DNA of 29,976 nucleotides from Mesaphorura yosii (lineage: Eukaryota; Arthropoda; Collembola; Poduromorpha; Tullbergiidae): positions 1 through 29,976 of the forward strand of contig WIXG01000640.1 in the NCBI GenBank assembly GCA_009869945.1. Reading direction: 5' to 3'. A program made the translations under genes and the position numbers. Under the pieces are notes generated by a model, which did not search any database, was not told where the DNA came from, and saw only the letters and a program-made list of their open reading frames with translations. This document shows, piece after piece, positions 1-10,474 of this stretch (positions within the stretch are counted from its first letter, which is position 1; the number at the start of each line of letters is the position of its first letter).

Positions 1-914
1 TTTATTTCCACTACCTCGAGCGTACTTTCAAAAAATTTCTGAAGAAACTCAAGAGAATAGCTCTGGTTATTCTCAGGGCTCAAAACTCTCCAAAAAGTTA
101 TCAGCACACGATGAAATTGAATAAAACGCATGACATGAAAATTCGAAAGTGAATTGAACGGTGGCACCAGAAGCATCTCAAAATCTCGAGAATCTTTGTT
201 CGATGTTCGATTTTGCTAAATAGCCAATACGACTGGGACGTGGATGAAAATCACGCAAATCAGGGAGATTGCAGATACAAACGATCACACGATACTGAAT
301 TAAACTAACTCTCTTTTCTTGTTGAATCTAATTTATTATCGTTAATTGGAATTCGACCAAATACATTCACCTTTAGAGAAGCATGTTTATTCTCGATACG
401 TGGAAGTAGAACAGTAGAATAGTGACAGGTGGAAATTACAAACAGAAACTATACTTTTTTGAGCACCTACATGCTACCGTTACACATGAAACAATTCTTT
501 CAGATATTCAGAATATTCACCTTGAACACGAATCTGAGCATGACATTCCAATTCAGTTCCAAGAGCCTCTGTTGAAGCCAGATTGTCCTAGGGTGAAGCT
601 GGGAATATTTCCAGTCGCAAGTATCACTGTCAGTTCTCCTGTAATGCCTAACGTTTGGCTATATTAGCGACGTTCTGTTCTACTGTTTTTAGCTGTTCTT
701 TGATTGATGTACTTACTCATGACTAGTGGCAATGTCTGACCAGCGGTCTGCAGTGTTATGACATTTCTTCCTATCTGGCTCATCTGGTCATTATTGTTGT
801 CGGACTCATCGTTCGTGTTCATCTTCCTCCCCTGGCTCCTCTTCATATTCCTCCTAAGGCTCTTCTCCATATTCCACTCCAACTCCATACTCATCCTCTT
901 CAAGTTCCTCCTCT
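1..914. other. Left flank without a supported gene
   Basis: No reading frame here has a credible start, splice sites and protein-like composition together. The longest plus-strand frame (422-667) opens only with GTG and resembles nothing I know. Positions about 780-940 are strongly purine-rich when read on the minus strand and look like a degenerate acidic-tail sequence next to the small membrane protein gene. Confidence 0.5.
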
Positions 915-1229
915 CTATCCATCTTCCTCTTGGGTTTCCCAATCTCCTTCCGAGTCATCTTTCCAATAATCGTCATTTTCGTCAAACAATACTTCCTGCT
1001 CCTGCTTTGTGGATTTCTTGGTGAAGGATTTACTCTTTATAAACTTGTATACTTGGAACTTTACGAGGGAAAAGGTGAACCAGTTAATCAATCCAAAATC
1101 AGCGTAACGTATGCGTAAATGGTAGCTTACATTGATGATGTAGACTATGAACTTGGCCACAATGACCACCATCATTGTACCCAAGATGTAAATGAGTGAA
1201 TCCCACTTCTCGCCGTATGATATGCCCAT
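915..1229 (-). CDS. Small single-pass membrane protein with acidic C-terminus
   Basis: I do not recognise the family. Read straight through, the frame gives 104 residues: a short N-terminus (MGISYGEK), a hydrophobic segment of about 22 residues (roughly residues 11-33, ILGTMMVVIVAKFIVYII), a basic Lys/Ser stretch, then an acidic tail (DENDDYWKDD) ending at TAG. A good intron lies inside it at 1,130-1,059: donor GTAAGC, a branch-like TTAAC, a pyrimidine tract and acceptor GTAAAG. It is 72 nt, phase 0 and free of stops, so splicing gives an 80-residue protein and retention gives 104. Both keep the membrane segment and tail. The positive residues after the segment suggest a cytosolic or nucleoplasmic C-terminus. 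Purine-rich sequence past the stop stays open and acidic in another frame, so the tail may have been shortened by a frameshift. A real gene is likelier than not, but function is unknown. Confidence 0.4.
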   Translation of the reverse strand: MGISYGEKWDSLIYILGTMMVVIVAKFIVYIINVSYHLRIRYADFGLINWFTFSLVKFQVYKFIKSKSFTKKSTKQEQEVLFDENDDYWKDDSEGDWETQEEDG

Positions 1230-1282
1230 TTTAGTCTCAGAATATAACGAATTCTAACTATTATTTAACTAATTCTGAAATT

Positions 1283-1525
1283 TTAGTAACACATCTCAAA
1301 TGTGACAACTTTCTGGTAGGTTGGAGAAGATATCATCATCGTCTGGAGAGGAAAAGGAACCCCGACAATAATATTTTGTTCGTTCAGTAAAATGCCGAAG
1401 GACTTCATTCGTTGTAAGCAATGGTCGTCTGGCAGTTCTCGAAAACTTTTTGCATGATCACAAGATTGATCGAAATCGAAGCAGTATAATGCCGTCCATA
1501 GCAAATAGCAAAGTGAAGATGACAT
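1283..1525 (-). CDS. Doubtful 80-residue ORF
   Basis: An ATG-started frame on the minus strand just downstream of CEBPZ. The start is hydrophobic and signal-like (SSLCYLLWTALYCF), followed by Cys-containing sequence with no family I recognise. A plausible splice acceptor (TTTTAATTCAG) lies about 50 nt upstream of its ATG on the minus strand. A second one (ACTAAAATTTCAG) lies just after its stop, upstream of the small membrane protein gene. It could therefore be a small secreted peptide, part of a 5' exon, or chance. No homology or polyadenylation signal supports it. Confidence 0.15.
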   Translation of the reverse strand: MSSSLCYLLWTALYCFDFDQSCDHAKSFRELPDDHCLQRMKSFGILLNEQNIIVGVPFPLQTMMISSPTYQKVVTFEMCY

Positions 1526-1671
1526 GAGGTATGCTACCCGAAGAGAATTGATTTTATAACAAGACCCAAGCCTGAATTAAAATATTCATCTTTTACTTTC
1601 TCTGATAAACGAGTAAGCTCTAAATTATTCTTTTTGCAACAATATAGAAAAATTGATAGACTTCCGAGAGT

Positions 1672-4600
1672 TCATTTGAATTTTCGACGTTTTCCTCCTG
1701 GGAAGGTGCGCTTGAATGACTTTTTATTCGTATAGCCTTTCACCCAACGATCCCGATTCATTTCCCATTTAAGTTGTTTCACATCTACAAGAAGAAGACG
1801 ACCGAAATTAGACACCTTCATAGATCTTTTCATATCTCATTATTTGTCCTGAAGCATTACCTGCGTTGTCCCTATTTATTAAATTGTGTGAGCCACAGAA
1901 GGCCATATCAGCATTCGCTTCTAAAATTTCTGAAAACTGCTCGGCAGGAGCAAAAGTACTTTGACCTCGTATTTTGGATTTGGCCTGTGAAATTAGGAAA
2001 TCATATTAGAGCGCACATTTGTAGAAGCTGGCTGCGAGAGCAAGAAAACAAACTTTACCTTTTTCCGTGACGCGGAAGGAGCTTTATGGTCGATGAACTC
2101 ATCGCCGTCGTTGTCAAAGATGTTTTCAGGCAAAGAATCATCCTCGTTGTCCAAATCGTCATCATCGCCATCATACTCTGGTTCATCGTCTGAACCCATT
2201 AAAACAAGGTCATCCGCGTCTTCGCCGTTTACTTCACCGTCTTCCTCGTTGTCGTCGGCATCATCGCTTTCATCATCAGACTCTGCTGCCTTTCCACCTT
2301 TCTTAATTTCAGAGACAAAATCAATTTCGTTGTCGTCGTCACTCGAGTCTTCGTGCGGGCCATGCTGCTTGAAGTAATTGCTCATGATACTGTCGAACTC
2401 TTCGTCGCTGACACTTTCTGCCTCGCTTGCTTCTTCGTCGTCATCGCCCTCCTCTCTTTTGATGGTACGACGGGGGTCTTTATGGTTTTTAAAGAACCTG
2501 CGATATACGACACACGGACACAATGATAGAAATCATGCAACCAGACACAGACGGTTTGATGTGAGATTCCTTTGTGACTTACTTATAAAAGAATTGCTCT
2601 TCAACCGGGATGTCTTCCTCCTTTGCATCTAAATAACTGCTAGAATTCACAGGAACATTTCTTAATCCCGCGGGTTGATACTTGTGATGACCCTAAGAGA
2701 AAGTTTGTCATAACTAAATATAATGGGCATTCGTCATCATGTAATCCCGTATATCGTAAACGAGAATCAACTTACTGCATCAGCCTTTGGATTTCTGTAT
2801 ACGAATCTCTGCAGAAATCTAGAGGTTGTAAAATCTCTGATCGGATTTCCAGTGTATCTAATGAATTGACGTCCAAGTAGGGTTCGCGCGAAGAGTGCGA
2901 CACTTGGATGAACGTGTCTTGATAGCACAACAAGTTCATATGCAAAAGTTAGTTCTGCTCCACAAAATTTTGGATTTCTTGCGGCAGGATCGTAGAATTT
3001 CACACGGCACTCTTCCGCTTCATCTTTCACTTCTTTAATATCCACTCTTTCTCCCGCACCCTCACCGTTTATCACTTTCTCGGGAATTTTCACATTTCGC
3101 TTGCCCAATTTGACCTCAACGTTCTTTTGCACAATATTCGTCGTTTTGACCAATTCTTCGAAATCGGCCAGACTGCGACTGAGCTTGCTTTCATCTACGC
3201 CAACGTTGTTGTCTTCATTATGTCTTTCTGAGTCACTTTCCTGCTCGTTCTTTAACGAAGTACCCAACAGCAAAATATTCTTTTGCACTTTAGAAACTTC
3301 TGAAATAAGGTACAATAGTGCGCAGGCAATATTCGGCGGAGCCCCGGAGGAGATCTGTTCGGATTTAGATAGAATCTCGTGTTACATTTTTCACTTGTCA
3401 GGTTTAACTTAACCACCTACCTGCAAGAGTCGCTTCGTGAAGCCTAACACACGACTGAAGCATGTGTCTTTCTTCATTGCCTTGTATGTTAAATTCACAA
3501 GTTGCAAATTGTGTGAAGTTGTAAATAAATCATCGCTCATTAACTTGCGATAAAGAGCATTATAAAACCTAAATGGCAAAAATTAACAATTAAAAAATAT
3601 TTGAGGAAGGCGACCCTTTGACAGACTTTGGCCCTTATTGACGGCTGACAATGAAACTTACCGATCAGCGTTCGATGGATCCTTGCCAGCATCCGTCACT
3701 TGGAACAGCAAAGATAGTGCTTGAATACCAATGTTGAACTGAGAAAGTTGAACTATTTTGTATAGCGTATCCAAACTCTCACTGAACTCCATTCCAGCCA
3801 TCTTTGCAATCGGAAAGGCTTTGTTAACCCCATTTAGTAAGCCACCCATCAGTTTGCTATCAATTTCTCCCTTTAAATTACAACACACATATTGAAAATC
3901 AGCACGTCAATGTTGACGTAACACTAAATAGACTTTACCGTTTTCACGCAAGCCTTAAAGAAGGCCAAATAAACAGTGACCAATTTCAGAGCAAGTTGAG
4001 CCTCAGCATGATTTAGACTGACTATATTCAGGAAGCAAATTCCGTAGTATTGTGCCTTCTTTCCTATGTTGTTACGAAATAAAAGCCGCTCCACTTCTTG
4101 AACAACAATGAGCTTCATCAAAGGATGCTCCCGTACAACTTCACTCAAGTGAAATAGAGCTTTAGATGCGACTTTCTTGACAGGATCCCCCAATTTATTG
4201 ACCAGTACTTCCAGCAACGTCTGCAAATTGAAACCGATTCCGAATATTTGCATTTTTTTTTGCATATCTCGAAGTCGAGCTGGATTAAGAATAAAGTATT
4301 ACGACTAACAATCCAGTGTGCTCACCTGTTCATTTTCTGGATGGGATATCAGCAAACGACTTGCAATCACAATCGCCTTTCCTCTCATTTTGTCAACCTG
4401 ATCGGTTGACATTTTCTTCAAAGCATCAATAAAGTTCTGATACTGCGATTTTAGACGATGCTCAAATATCCAAAAAATTAATTCGTTATCGGACGCATTC
4501 CTCAGTTGAGGTCCTCTGCTCTCAAACAAGGCCAACTTTCTCCCTGGTGGCAATAAATCCTCCAGAAACAGGTCCCTGGCAGTATCTGAAAATGAAATCG

Positions 4601-5445
4601 TTCAATCGAAGCCCGACAGAAAGAAACATAAAAGGACGTTAGTGGCTAGTCTGAGAACGATTTCCACTCACCTGCCGTCATAAGACATTGCTGACGCCCT
4701 TGAACTTTTACCATTGAAATAAGTTGCTGTAAAGTGCTAAGATTATGAACCGGAGAATCTTGAACTGCGACAATATAAGCAGCCATCTTGTCAGGCAGTG
4801 TCCCGTTCTTCATAATACCATCCATCCACATAGAGTCTGATCTCTTTTCACCACTGAGGCATTCTAAATATTAGAATAGGGAAGGTCATAGAATTTACTT
4901 TACAGAGTCATCATATCGCCAATTTGGAGTGAGAAGTTACCTCGTCTGTAGGCTTCGCAGTCACTCTCCAAAAGCCTGCCTGCTCTTGCTTCAATCGCTT
5001 GTATTTCTTCTTTTGTAATGAGTTTCTCATCATGCATAGATCCTTCGGCATCATTCTGAAATTCAGCGAACTCAATTTATTATTTTGGAATTATATTCAC
5101 CACTTTCGTACCAATGTCGATATCGAATTTGCTTACTTCCTGCACTTTGTCCAGAACAGCGAACCACTTCAGTCCAGTACTTGGCTTTACAATTAAATTT
5201 CTCTTCTGTTGATTTGCTCCAGTGTGCCCGTGTGGCACCTGCTTTCGGAATGATTTAGTTGTATTCGCCTGCATGCCCGTAGGAACCTTTTTTGACCCAT
5301 GAGGTTCATGAGGGGCAGGTTTATTTCCGCCCTTGCCACCCTTTGTGAATTTCTTGTCTTTCCATTGCTTTTGTATCGTCGAAGCAGTTGGTGTATGCGC
5401 ACCTTTGGCACTGGAATTCGTCTTCAGTTTCCCTTTAACTTTCAT
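1672..5445 (-). CDS. CEBPZ: CEBPZ / Noc1 ribosome-assembly factor, 12 exons
   Basis: Noc1/CEBPZ is a nucleolar HEAT-like protein that works with Noc2 in early 60S pre-ribosome assembly; the vertebrate name comes from a reported CCAAT-binding role. Exons on the minus strand: 5445-5101, 5055-4941, 4863-4672, 4585-4326, 4220-3939, 3870-3662, 3568-3421, 3354-2776, 2692-2583, 2497-2059, 1984-1861, 1784-1672. Phases agree throughout, giving 971 residues (human about 1,050). Residues 1-115 are basic and low complexity, ending near the conserved LKWF. A HEAT-like region follows (GTLPDKMAAYIV; KAQYYGICFLN), then the CBF/Noc domain: RFYNALYRKL at about 468, PPNIACALLYLISEV at about 523, YDPAARNPKFCGAE at 638, HPSVALFA at 666, RFVYRNPK at 700. 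Residues about 755-885 are very acidic. The end (DVKQLKWEMNRDRW, then a Lys/Arg tail) fits the family. ATG 5445 was chosen; an in-frame ATG at 5511 would add 22 residues. Confidence 0.95.
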
Positions 5446-5771
5446 TTTATCACTGACTGGGCTGGGCTGAAGAACTACTAATAATGCTGATATTCCCGTG
5501 TTATGTTGCACGGCTTGAGTTCGAGGGGAACATGTGAGAAATTTCTCAGGCTTGAATTTCCCACGACGGCATTCTGTGCTTGAGAGAGGTTCTTATGAAA
5601 CTGCTTTGATCCAATAAACAAGACGACGTTGGTATTCCACCGACAAGCACAGAATAATTTAGAAGTGCGCAATTAAAGTTAAAGTTAGCTTTAAACCCTG
5701 CCCCGGACAATACTTTGTGACATTTGTGAAGGCTACCAATTCTGTGAATCAGCTACAAGTTAATCTTCTTA
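5446..5771. promoter_or_regulatory. Shared spacer, probable bidirectional promoter of CEBPZ and CWC22
   Basis: The start codons of CEBPZ (5445, minus) and CWC22 (5772, plus) face away from each other across 326 bp, too short for two separate large promoters. I see no clear TATA box, as expected for housekeeping genes. Near CWC22 there is an AAAGTTAAAGTTAGCTTTAAA stretch made of short direct and inverted repeats. Both proteins act in nuclear RNA processing or assembly, so shared expression would make sense. This is inferred from geometry only. Confidence 0.5.
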
Positions 5772-8714
5772 ATGGAAAAGAAGGAGAAGAAATCATCGAC
5801 GAGGGATAGGAGGAAAGATAGCGTTGAAGAAGGTGAGATCAAAGAGAAAAGGCATAAGAAGAAGTCGTCAAAAAGATCCGAATCCGACGATGTTGACGAC
5901 CGACACCAGGACAGAGACAGAGAAAACAGGGACAGCAGGTCAAGGAGAACTGAAGAAGTGATTGTGAAAAGCAGATACTGGGACGATCCTGATGACACCT
6001 CCAAGGTTCAGGTTAAAGAAGAGCAGAACGAGAACAGAGATTACAGAAATTCGAGACGAAGGGATAATGAGGACGACCGCAGGTAAAGTGATTGCTAAGA
6101 TCCTGGTATGAAAATGGGAATTCTTCTTTGCTGTTATGAATGAATAAATTTAATCCATGCAATTTATTTCTCCAGGCGTGTCGGGAGGAGATACTACGAT
6201 GGAGGCAGGGACGATGACCGTTCGAGACGTCGAGACGATTACAGAAGGGATGATGGCAAAAGACCCAGAAGAGATGATGAAGGGGAAGATCTCAGGAGAG
6301 AAAAGAGGCGACGAGAAGATGACGCCGAAATTAAAATTAAAGAAGAAAAGAGAGATGATGAAGTTGTGAAGAAGACAAATGAGAAGCCCAAAGAAAAGGA
6401 TGTGTTAGTGACTCGAACTGGAGGTGCTTACATTCCTCCAGCAAAGCTAAGAATGATGCAAAGAGATATTCAAGATAAGAATAGCATGGCGTATCAGAGA
6501 TTGTCTTGGGAAGCTCTGAAAAAATCTATAAATGGTCTCATCAATAAAGTGAACATCTCCAACATATCCGTAAGTAACTTTGATTGGTATGCCAAGTGTG
6601 GCAAGTAAGTTTTGGGCCTAATAATTCGAAAATTATTTAATTATTCGTTCATAGATCATTGTTCGTCAACTTTTCAAAGAGAATCTTGTTCGGGGTCGAG
6701 GATTACTGTGTCGATCACTCATGCAAGCTCAGGCGGCTTCACCAACATTTACCAATGTCTACGCCGCGCTAATTGCAATTGTGAATACCAAATTCCCAAA
6801 CATTGGAGAACTTCTTCTCAAGCGGCTGATAATTCAATTCCGCCGCAGTTATAAGCGTAATGACAAGCCATCGTGCACATCAGCAGCAAAGTTCATAGGG
6901 CACTTGGTCAACCAACAAGTAGCACATGAAGTGCTAGCTTTGGAAATCTTAACTTTACTGTTAGAACATCCTACCGAAGATTCCGTTGAAGTGGCTGTAG
7001 CTTTTCTGAAAGAAGTTGGAGCACGACTTGACGAGGTATCACCCCGAGGAGCTCATGCAATTTTTGAAAGACTACGACACGTTTTACATGAAGCAAAACT
7101 GGAAAAGCGAGTTCAGTACATGATTGAAGTCATGTTTCAGGTACGCCTTAATCTTGACTCTATGCATTTTCTTCTATTCAACTTTAATTATGATTGCGAT
7201 TATGATTAGGTGAGGAAGGACAAATTTAAGGATTTTCCTTCTGTATCTGAATCACTGGACTTAGTAGAGGAAGAGGATCAATTCACACATCTTTTAACGC
7301 TTGATGAAGTAAATGAGGGCCAGGATATGCTTAGTAAGTTAATGAAATAGGAATTGTTGTTCTTTGACGAAAGGTTGAAAGTCGAAATATGTACTCCCTG
7401 TTATTCTTTTAGATGTTTTCAAAATGGACACCGAATATACCGTTAATGAGGAAAAGTACGCAACGCTGAGAAAAGAGATCCTCGACGAATCCGACAATGA
7501 TGCGAGTGGTGAAGAGGAAGAAGGGTCCGAGGAAGAAGAAGAAGGGCAAGAAGATCCAGAAAAGGCTGAAACCATTTTGGATAGGACTGAAACTAACTTG
7601 GTAAGTAACTCGCCTAGATATTGCTCAGCTTGTATCAAATATGTTTACGCCATGTTCATTTTGCATTTGAAGTTGGCGTTAAGAAGAACCATATACCTTA
7701 CGATTCAGTCATCACTGGATTTTGAAGAATGCTGTCACAAGCTGCTCAAGGTTAACCTCAAAGAGGGTAATTGAGAAAATAAATCCCACCGCTTTTCAAT
7801 ACCATGAATTTGAATTCCAAAATGCATTCCATCTTTCTTGCTATGTCATTACAGGTCAAGAAGTTGAACTCTGCCACATGATTCTTGACTGCTGTGCACA
7901 GCAAAGAACGTACGAAAAGTTCTTTGGTTTATTAGCTGGACGCTTTTGTGCCATTAACATCAAATATGTGACTCCCTTCGAAGGAATATTTAGAGACACC
8001 TACGATACAGGTATGATACTATGAAGTACTCAGATTGCACCAATACCTTCATTAATTTTCGCATGAATGTTGTTTTTAGTTCATCGATTGGATACAAACA
8101 AACTCAGGAATGTGGCAAAATTCTTCGCCCATCTCCTCTTCACAGATTCAATCGGTTGGTCTGTCTTACAGCACATACGTCTGACCGAAGATGACACAAC
8201 TAGTTCCAGCAGAATTTTCGTAAAGATTTTATTCCAGGTAAGAGATCTGTGGCAGTTTCGCTTTTCTTAGATATGACCTTACAGGGTGGCAAATGTTCAT
8301 TGTTCTGCCGCTCTATTTCAGGAATTGTCGGAGTATATGGGACTTCCAAAGTTCAACCAAAGGCTGAACGATCCGACGTTGGTGTCCTACTTTGAAGGCC
8401 TATTTCCTCGTGATCATCCCAAGAATACAAGATTTGCGATTAATTTCTTTACCTCAATTGGACTCGGAGGACTAACGTAAATTTATAATTGAAGATTATA
8501 AGTTTTAATCAAAATGCATTTGCTAATAACCATTTTCTTACATTTATTTAGGGACGAACTTCGCGAACATTTGAAAAAGAACCCGAAGCCGCCACCGCCC
8601 GCAATAGAGGCTGTTATTAAGAAGGAGAAAAGCTCTTCGTCGTCCTCGTCGTCGTCCTCTTCGTCCTCGTCATCTTCAGACTCTGACTCTGATTCTTCGT
8701 CATCGTCGGATTAA
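5772..8714 (+). CDS. CWC22: Pre-mRNA splicing factor CWC22, 10 exons
   Basis: CWC22 is a spliceosome component that binds eIF4A3 and delivers it for exon junction complex assembly. Exons: 5772-6082, 6176-6569, 6655-7140, 7210-7333, 7413-7600, 7673-7766, 7855-8010, 8080-8237, 8322-8476, 8552-8714. Phases match at every junction, giving 742 residues (human about 908). The N-terminus (about 1-180) is Arg/Asp/Glu/Lys-rich. The signature [11 protein letters not shown] is at 185-195, followed by the MIF4G domain from about 214 to 397 ([35 protein letters not shown]). An acidic linker ([14 protein letters not shown]) leads to the MA3 domain from about 502 ([37 protein letters not shown]). The core ends with [20 protein letters not shown]. 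The C-terminus is a short Lys/Pro segment and a Ser/Asp tail, much shorter than the vertebrate RS-like tail. The start ATG opens the basic N-terminus directly after the shared promoter. Confidence 0.96.
8631..8711 (+). repeat. Serine-codon low-complexity tract in CWC22
   Basis: A run of TCG/TCC/TCT/TCA serine codons, later mixed with GAC/GAT, encodes the last residues of CWC22. The codons are mixed, so the protein composition is probably kept by selection and not only by slippage. Length variation between individuals is likely. Confidence 0.85.
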
Positions 8715-8825
8715 TGAAAAAATTTGCTTGCATATAATAATATTTTAGTTAGTGTCCAACTCTGTAGTTAAAATGTTTGTGCGAAGCTAATCTTAAGGCT
8801 TCCGGGCACCCTGCTTAGATACTAT

Positions 8826-8831
8826 TTTAAT
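8826..8831 (-). terminator. Possible polyadenylation signal ATTAAA for PIPOX copy A
   Basis: On the minus strand this reads ATTAAA, about 102 nt downstream of the stop of the proximal PIPOX copy. It is the second most common animal polyadenylation hexamer. It lies on the CWC22 side of the CWC22 AATAAA, so the two transcripts would overlap at their 3' ends. Confidence 0.4.
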
Positions 8832-8880
8832 GACAAGTTTTTATATAATATGTATAATCTTTACTACTTACTAATTGGAA

Positions 8881-8886
8881 AATAAA
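8881..8886 (+). terminator. Probable polyadenylation signal AATAAA for CWC22
   Basis: A canonical AATAAA lies 167 nt after the CWC22 stop codon and before the convergent PIPOX gene. No other AATAAA occurs between the two stop codons on the plus strand. Confidence 0.6.
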
Positions 8887-8932
8887 TCCTGTGACAATAT
8901 TTCAAAAGGGACAAATTTCAGACGTGCATGTT

Positions 8933-10193
8933 TCATTGGCTAGAAAATCTGGACAGGGCAAAATGTTTATGTAAATCAGGATATAGATGCTGTCCAGTCG
9001 AGGCGAGTTCCGCCAGGATTTTACCCACAACAACAGCCAACTTGAAGCCATGCCCACTGAATCCGCAGCCAATTATGACATTTTTGTGTGCAGGAAGTGA
9101 ATCAATGATGTACTCCTCGTTAGGGGTTTCAGTGTATAGGCAAGTTTCAGTCAATGCCGGATTTAAATCCACTCCTTGTAGAAATGATTGAAGGAACGGT
9201 TTGGCTCTACCCTCTATTAAGTCCATCGAAGGTTTAAAGTTCCGAGCGTCAGGATCGCAAAGAGGACCAGAATACGGGCAGCATTTGATGAGATTCGGAT
9301 ACTCGAGAATTGGTGTTACGTACGCCTTCGGTTCGTCAGAACTATTAAGCACTGGAAGCGCAGATGACGAATACCGTTCAGGCTCGCTGACTTTCCAGTA
9401 TGCCACCGTCGCTTGGATTTGTTGAAGCGGAAGCTCCATATGGAAACATTTCTTCAAAAGTTTCTTCGACCAAGCTCCAGAGACAACGATGCATTTCTTC
9501 CCGAAAAATTCCTCTCCGGAGCTGGTAACTACTTTACAGATCTTCTGTCCTGCATTATCAAATGATAAGGCATCATGCTCAAGAATTTCGACTACTGTGC
9601 AATTATCCCGAAGGTCGCATCCATGGTGGGCAGCAAGAGACTGAAATGTTGCTACAGCTTTGCTGGCACAAATGACGCCAGCTTCTGGACAGTACAGAGC
9701 TACGTGTCCAGCAGGCATGGTCAGCACGGGGAATCTTTTCGTGACTTCTTCTTGACCCATTACCTCAAAGGCAACATTGTGCTTCTTGCAACTTTTGATT
9801 AGCCCTCGCAACGAAGTGCTATCTTGTTTGCAGAAATCGATCCCACCCGTCATCGTCAAAAGCTTCGTTTGCGCTTCTTCCTCTACTTCTGCCCATAACT
9901 GAAAAGCGTCTCTCGTCAACATCGTGTAATGGTCGTCAATGTAAGTTCGCCGAATTACTCTAAAGATTGGAGTGGTCAAATATCATTTCTGTCCAGGTGC
10001 TAATCAATGGGCACATAATTTACTATAATTACCTGCTCTCTCCATGACTAGAGCCCCTTCTATGCAAAAAATCAAACTGTTCCAACAGTAACACTTTGGA
10101 TGGTCTGCCCAGCTGCTTGGACAAATAGTACGCAGTTGCACTCCCCATTATTCCTGCTCCAATAATTATAACTTCATATGTCCTTGCCGCCAT
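8933..10193 (-). CDS. PIPOX: PIPOX-type sarcosine/pipecolate oxidase, copy A
   Basis: FAD enzyme of the monomeric sarcosine oxidase / DAO family. Family members oxidise sarcosine or L-pipecolate with O2, making H2O2, and are usually peroxisomal. Exons on the minus strand are 10193-10033 and 9959-8933, giving 395 residues (human 390). The N-terminal Rossmann motif is [15 protein letters not shown], followed by the conserved GSSHGESR. Near the C-terminus ETCLYTETP carries the cysteine (about 327) matching the covalent FAD site (human Cys319). The FAD-binding [17 protein letters not shown] follows. The protein ends ...SRFSSQ, so the usual SKL/AHL-type PTS1 is absent and the tail after SRF is shorter than in human. 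ATG 10193 is where homology begins, although the frame stays open upstream to 10409. It lies 293 bp downstream of copy B in the same direction. Which amine it prefers cannot be read from sequence. Confidence 0.9.
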
Positions 10194-10402
10194 ATTCAGT
10201 GCATCCGTAGTCAACGATGACGATGAGAAATTTAAATTTGTACCTTCGCACTGGTAATTGATTAGAACTACTGATCCCGCAATTCCTTTGCATGTAACCA
10301 GACAAAGACCTTGACCACAAAAGACGACGAAGTGAAATAAATTAATGTAACATGTGGTGAAAGAAGCCATAATTAAGAAACCAGATTCACATTGGTCGTC
10401 AA

Positions 10403-10415
10403 AGGTCACAGATCA
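10403..10415 (+). promoter_or_regulatory. DR1-like nuclear receptor element
   Basis: AGGTCA-C-AGATCA: two AGGTCA-type half-sites in direct repeat with one base between them, flanked by AAA on the left. This is the arrangement bound by HNF4 and RXR-type receptors in animals. It sits about 210-222 bp upstream of the copy A start codon. One half-site has one mismatch. Confidence 0.35.
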
Positions 10416-10429
10416 AAGCACATGAACGT

Positions 10430-10439
10430 TGACCTTCAA
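10430..10439 (-). promoter_or_regulatory. TTGAAGGTCA motif upstream of PIPOX copy A
   Basis: On the minus strand this reads TTGAAGGTCA, one base off the extended monomer site TCAAGGTCA used by FTZ-F1 and ERR-type receptors. The identical 10-mer occurs upstream of copy B at 12,124-12,133 on the other strand. Confidence 0.3.
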
Positions 10440-10474
10440 TCTGTTCAGACTCAGTTATCATCAAACGTCTTAGT

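Noticed and set aside
422..667. 81-codon plus-strand frame
   Set aside because: Opens only with GTG, has no splice or homology support, and its composition is ordinary for chance frames.
664..942. 92-codon minus-strand frame rich in Arg, Met and Asn
   Set aside because: It is the same purine-rich tract as the acidic tail region read in another frame; no domain or supported start.
2093..2632. Two Ser-rich plus-strand frames
   Set aside because: They are the complement of the Asp/Glu-rich exon of CEBPZ, so the Ser content is a shadow of acidic codons.
3301..3312. Splice acceptor CTTATTTCAG inside CEBPZ exon 8
   Set aside because: It looks good, but using it would remove the conserved PPNIACALLYLISEV segment. 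The acceptor at 3,355 keeps that segment and phase 0.
5478..5672. 64-codon minus-strand frame upstream of CEBPZ
   Set aside because: Different frame from CEBPZ and no resemblance to its N-terminus; it lies in the shared promoter or 5' UTR.
7339..7638. Ser-rich minus-strand frame
   Set aside because: Antisense of the acidic linker exon of CWC22.
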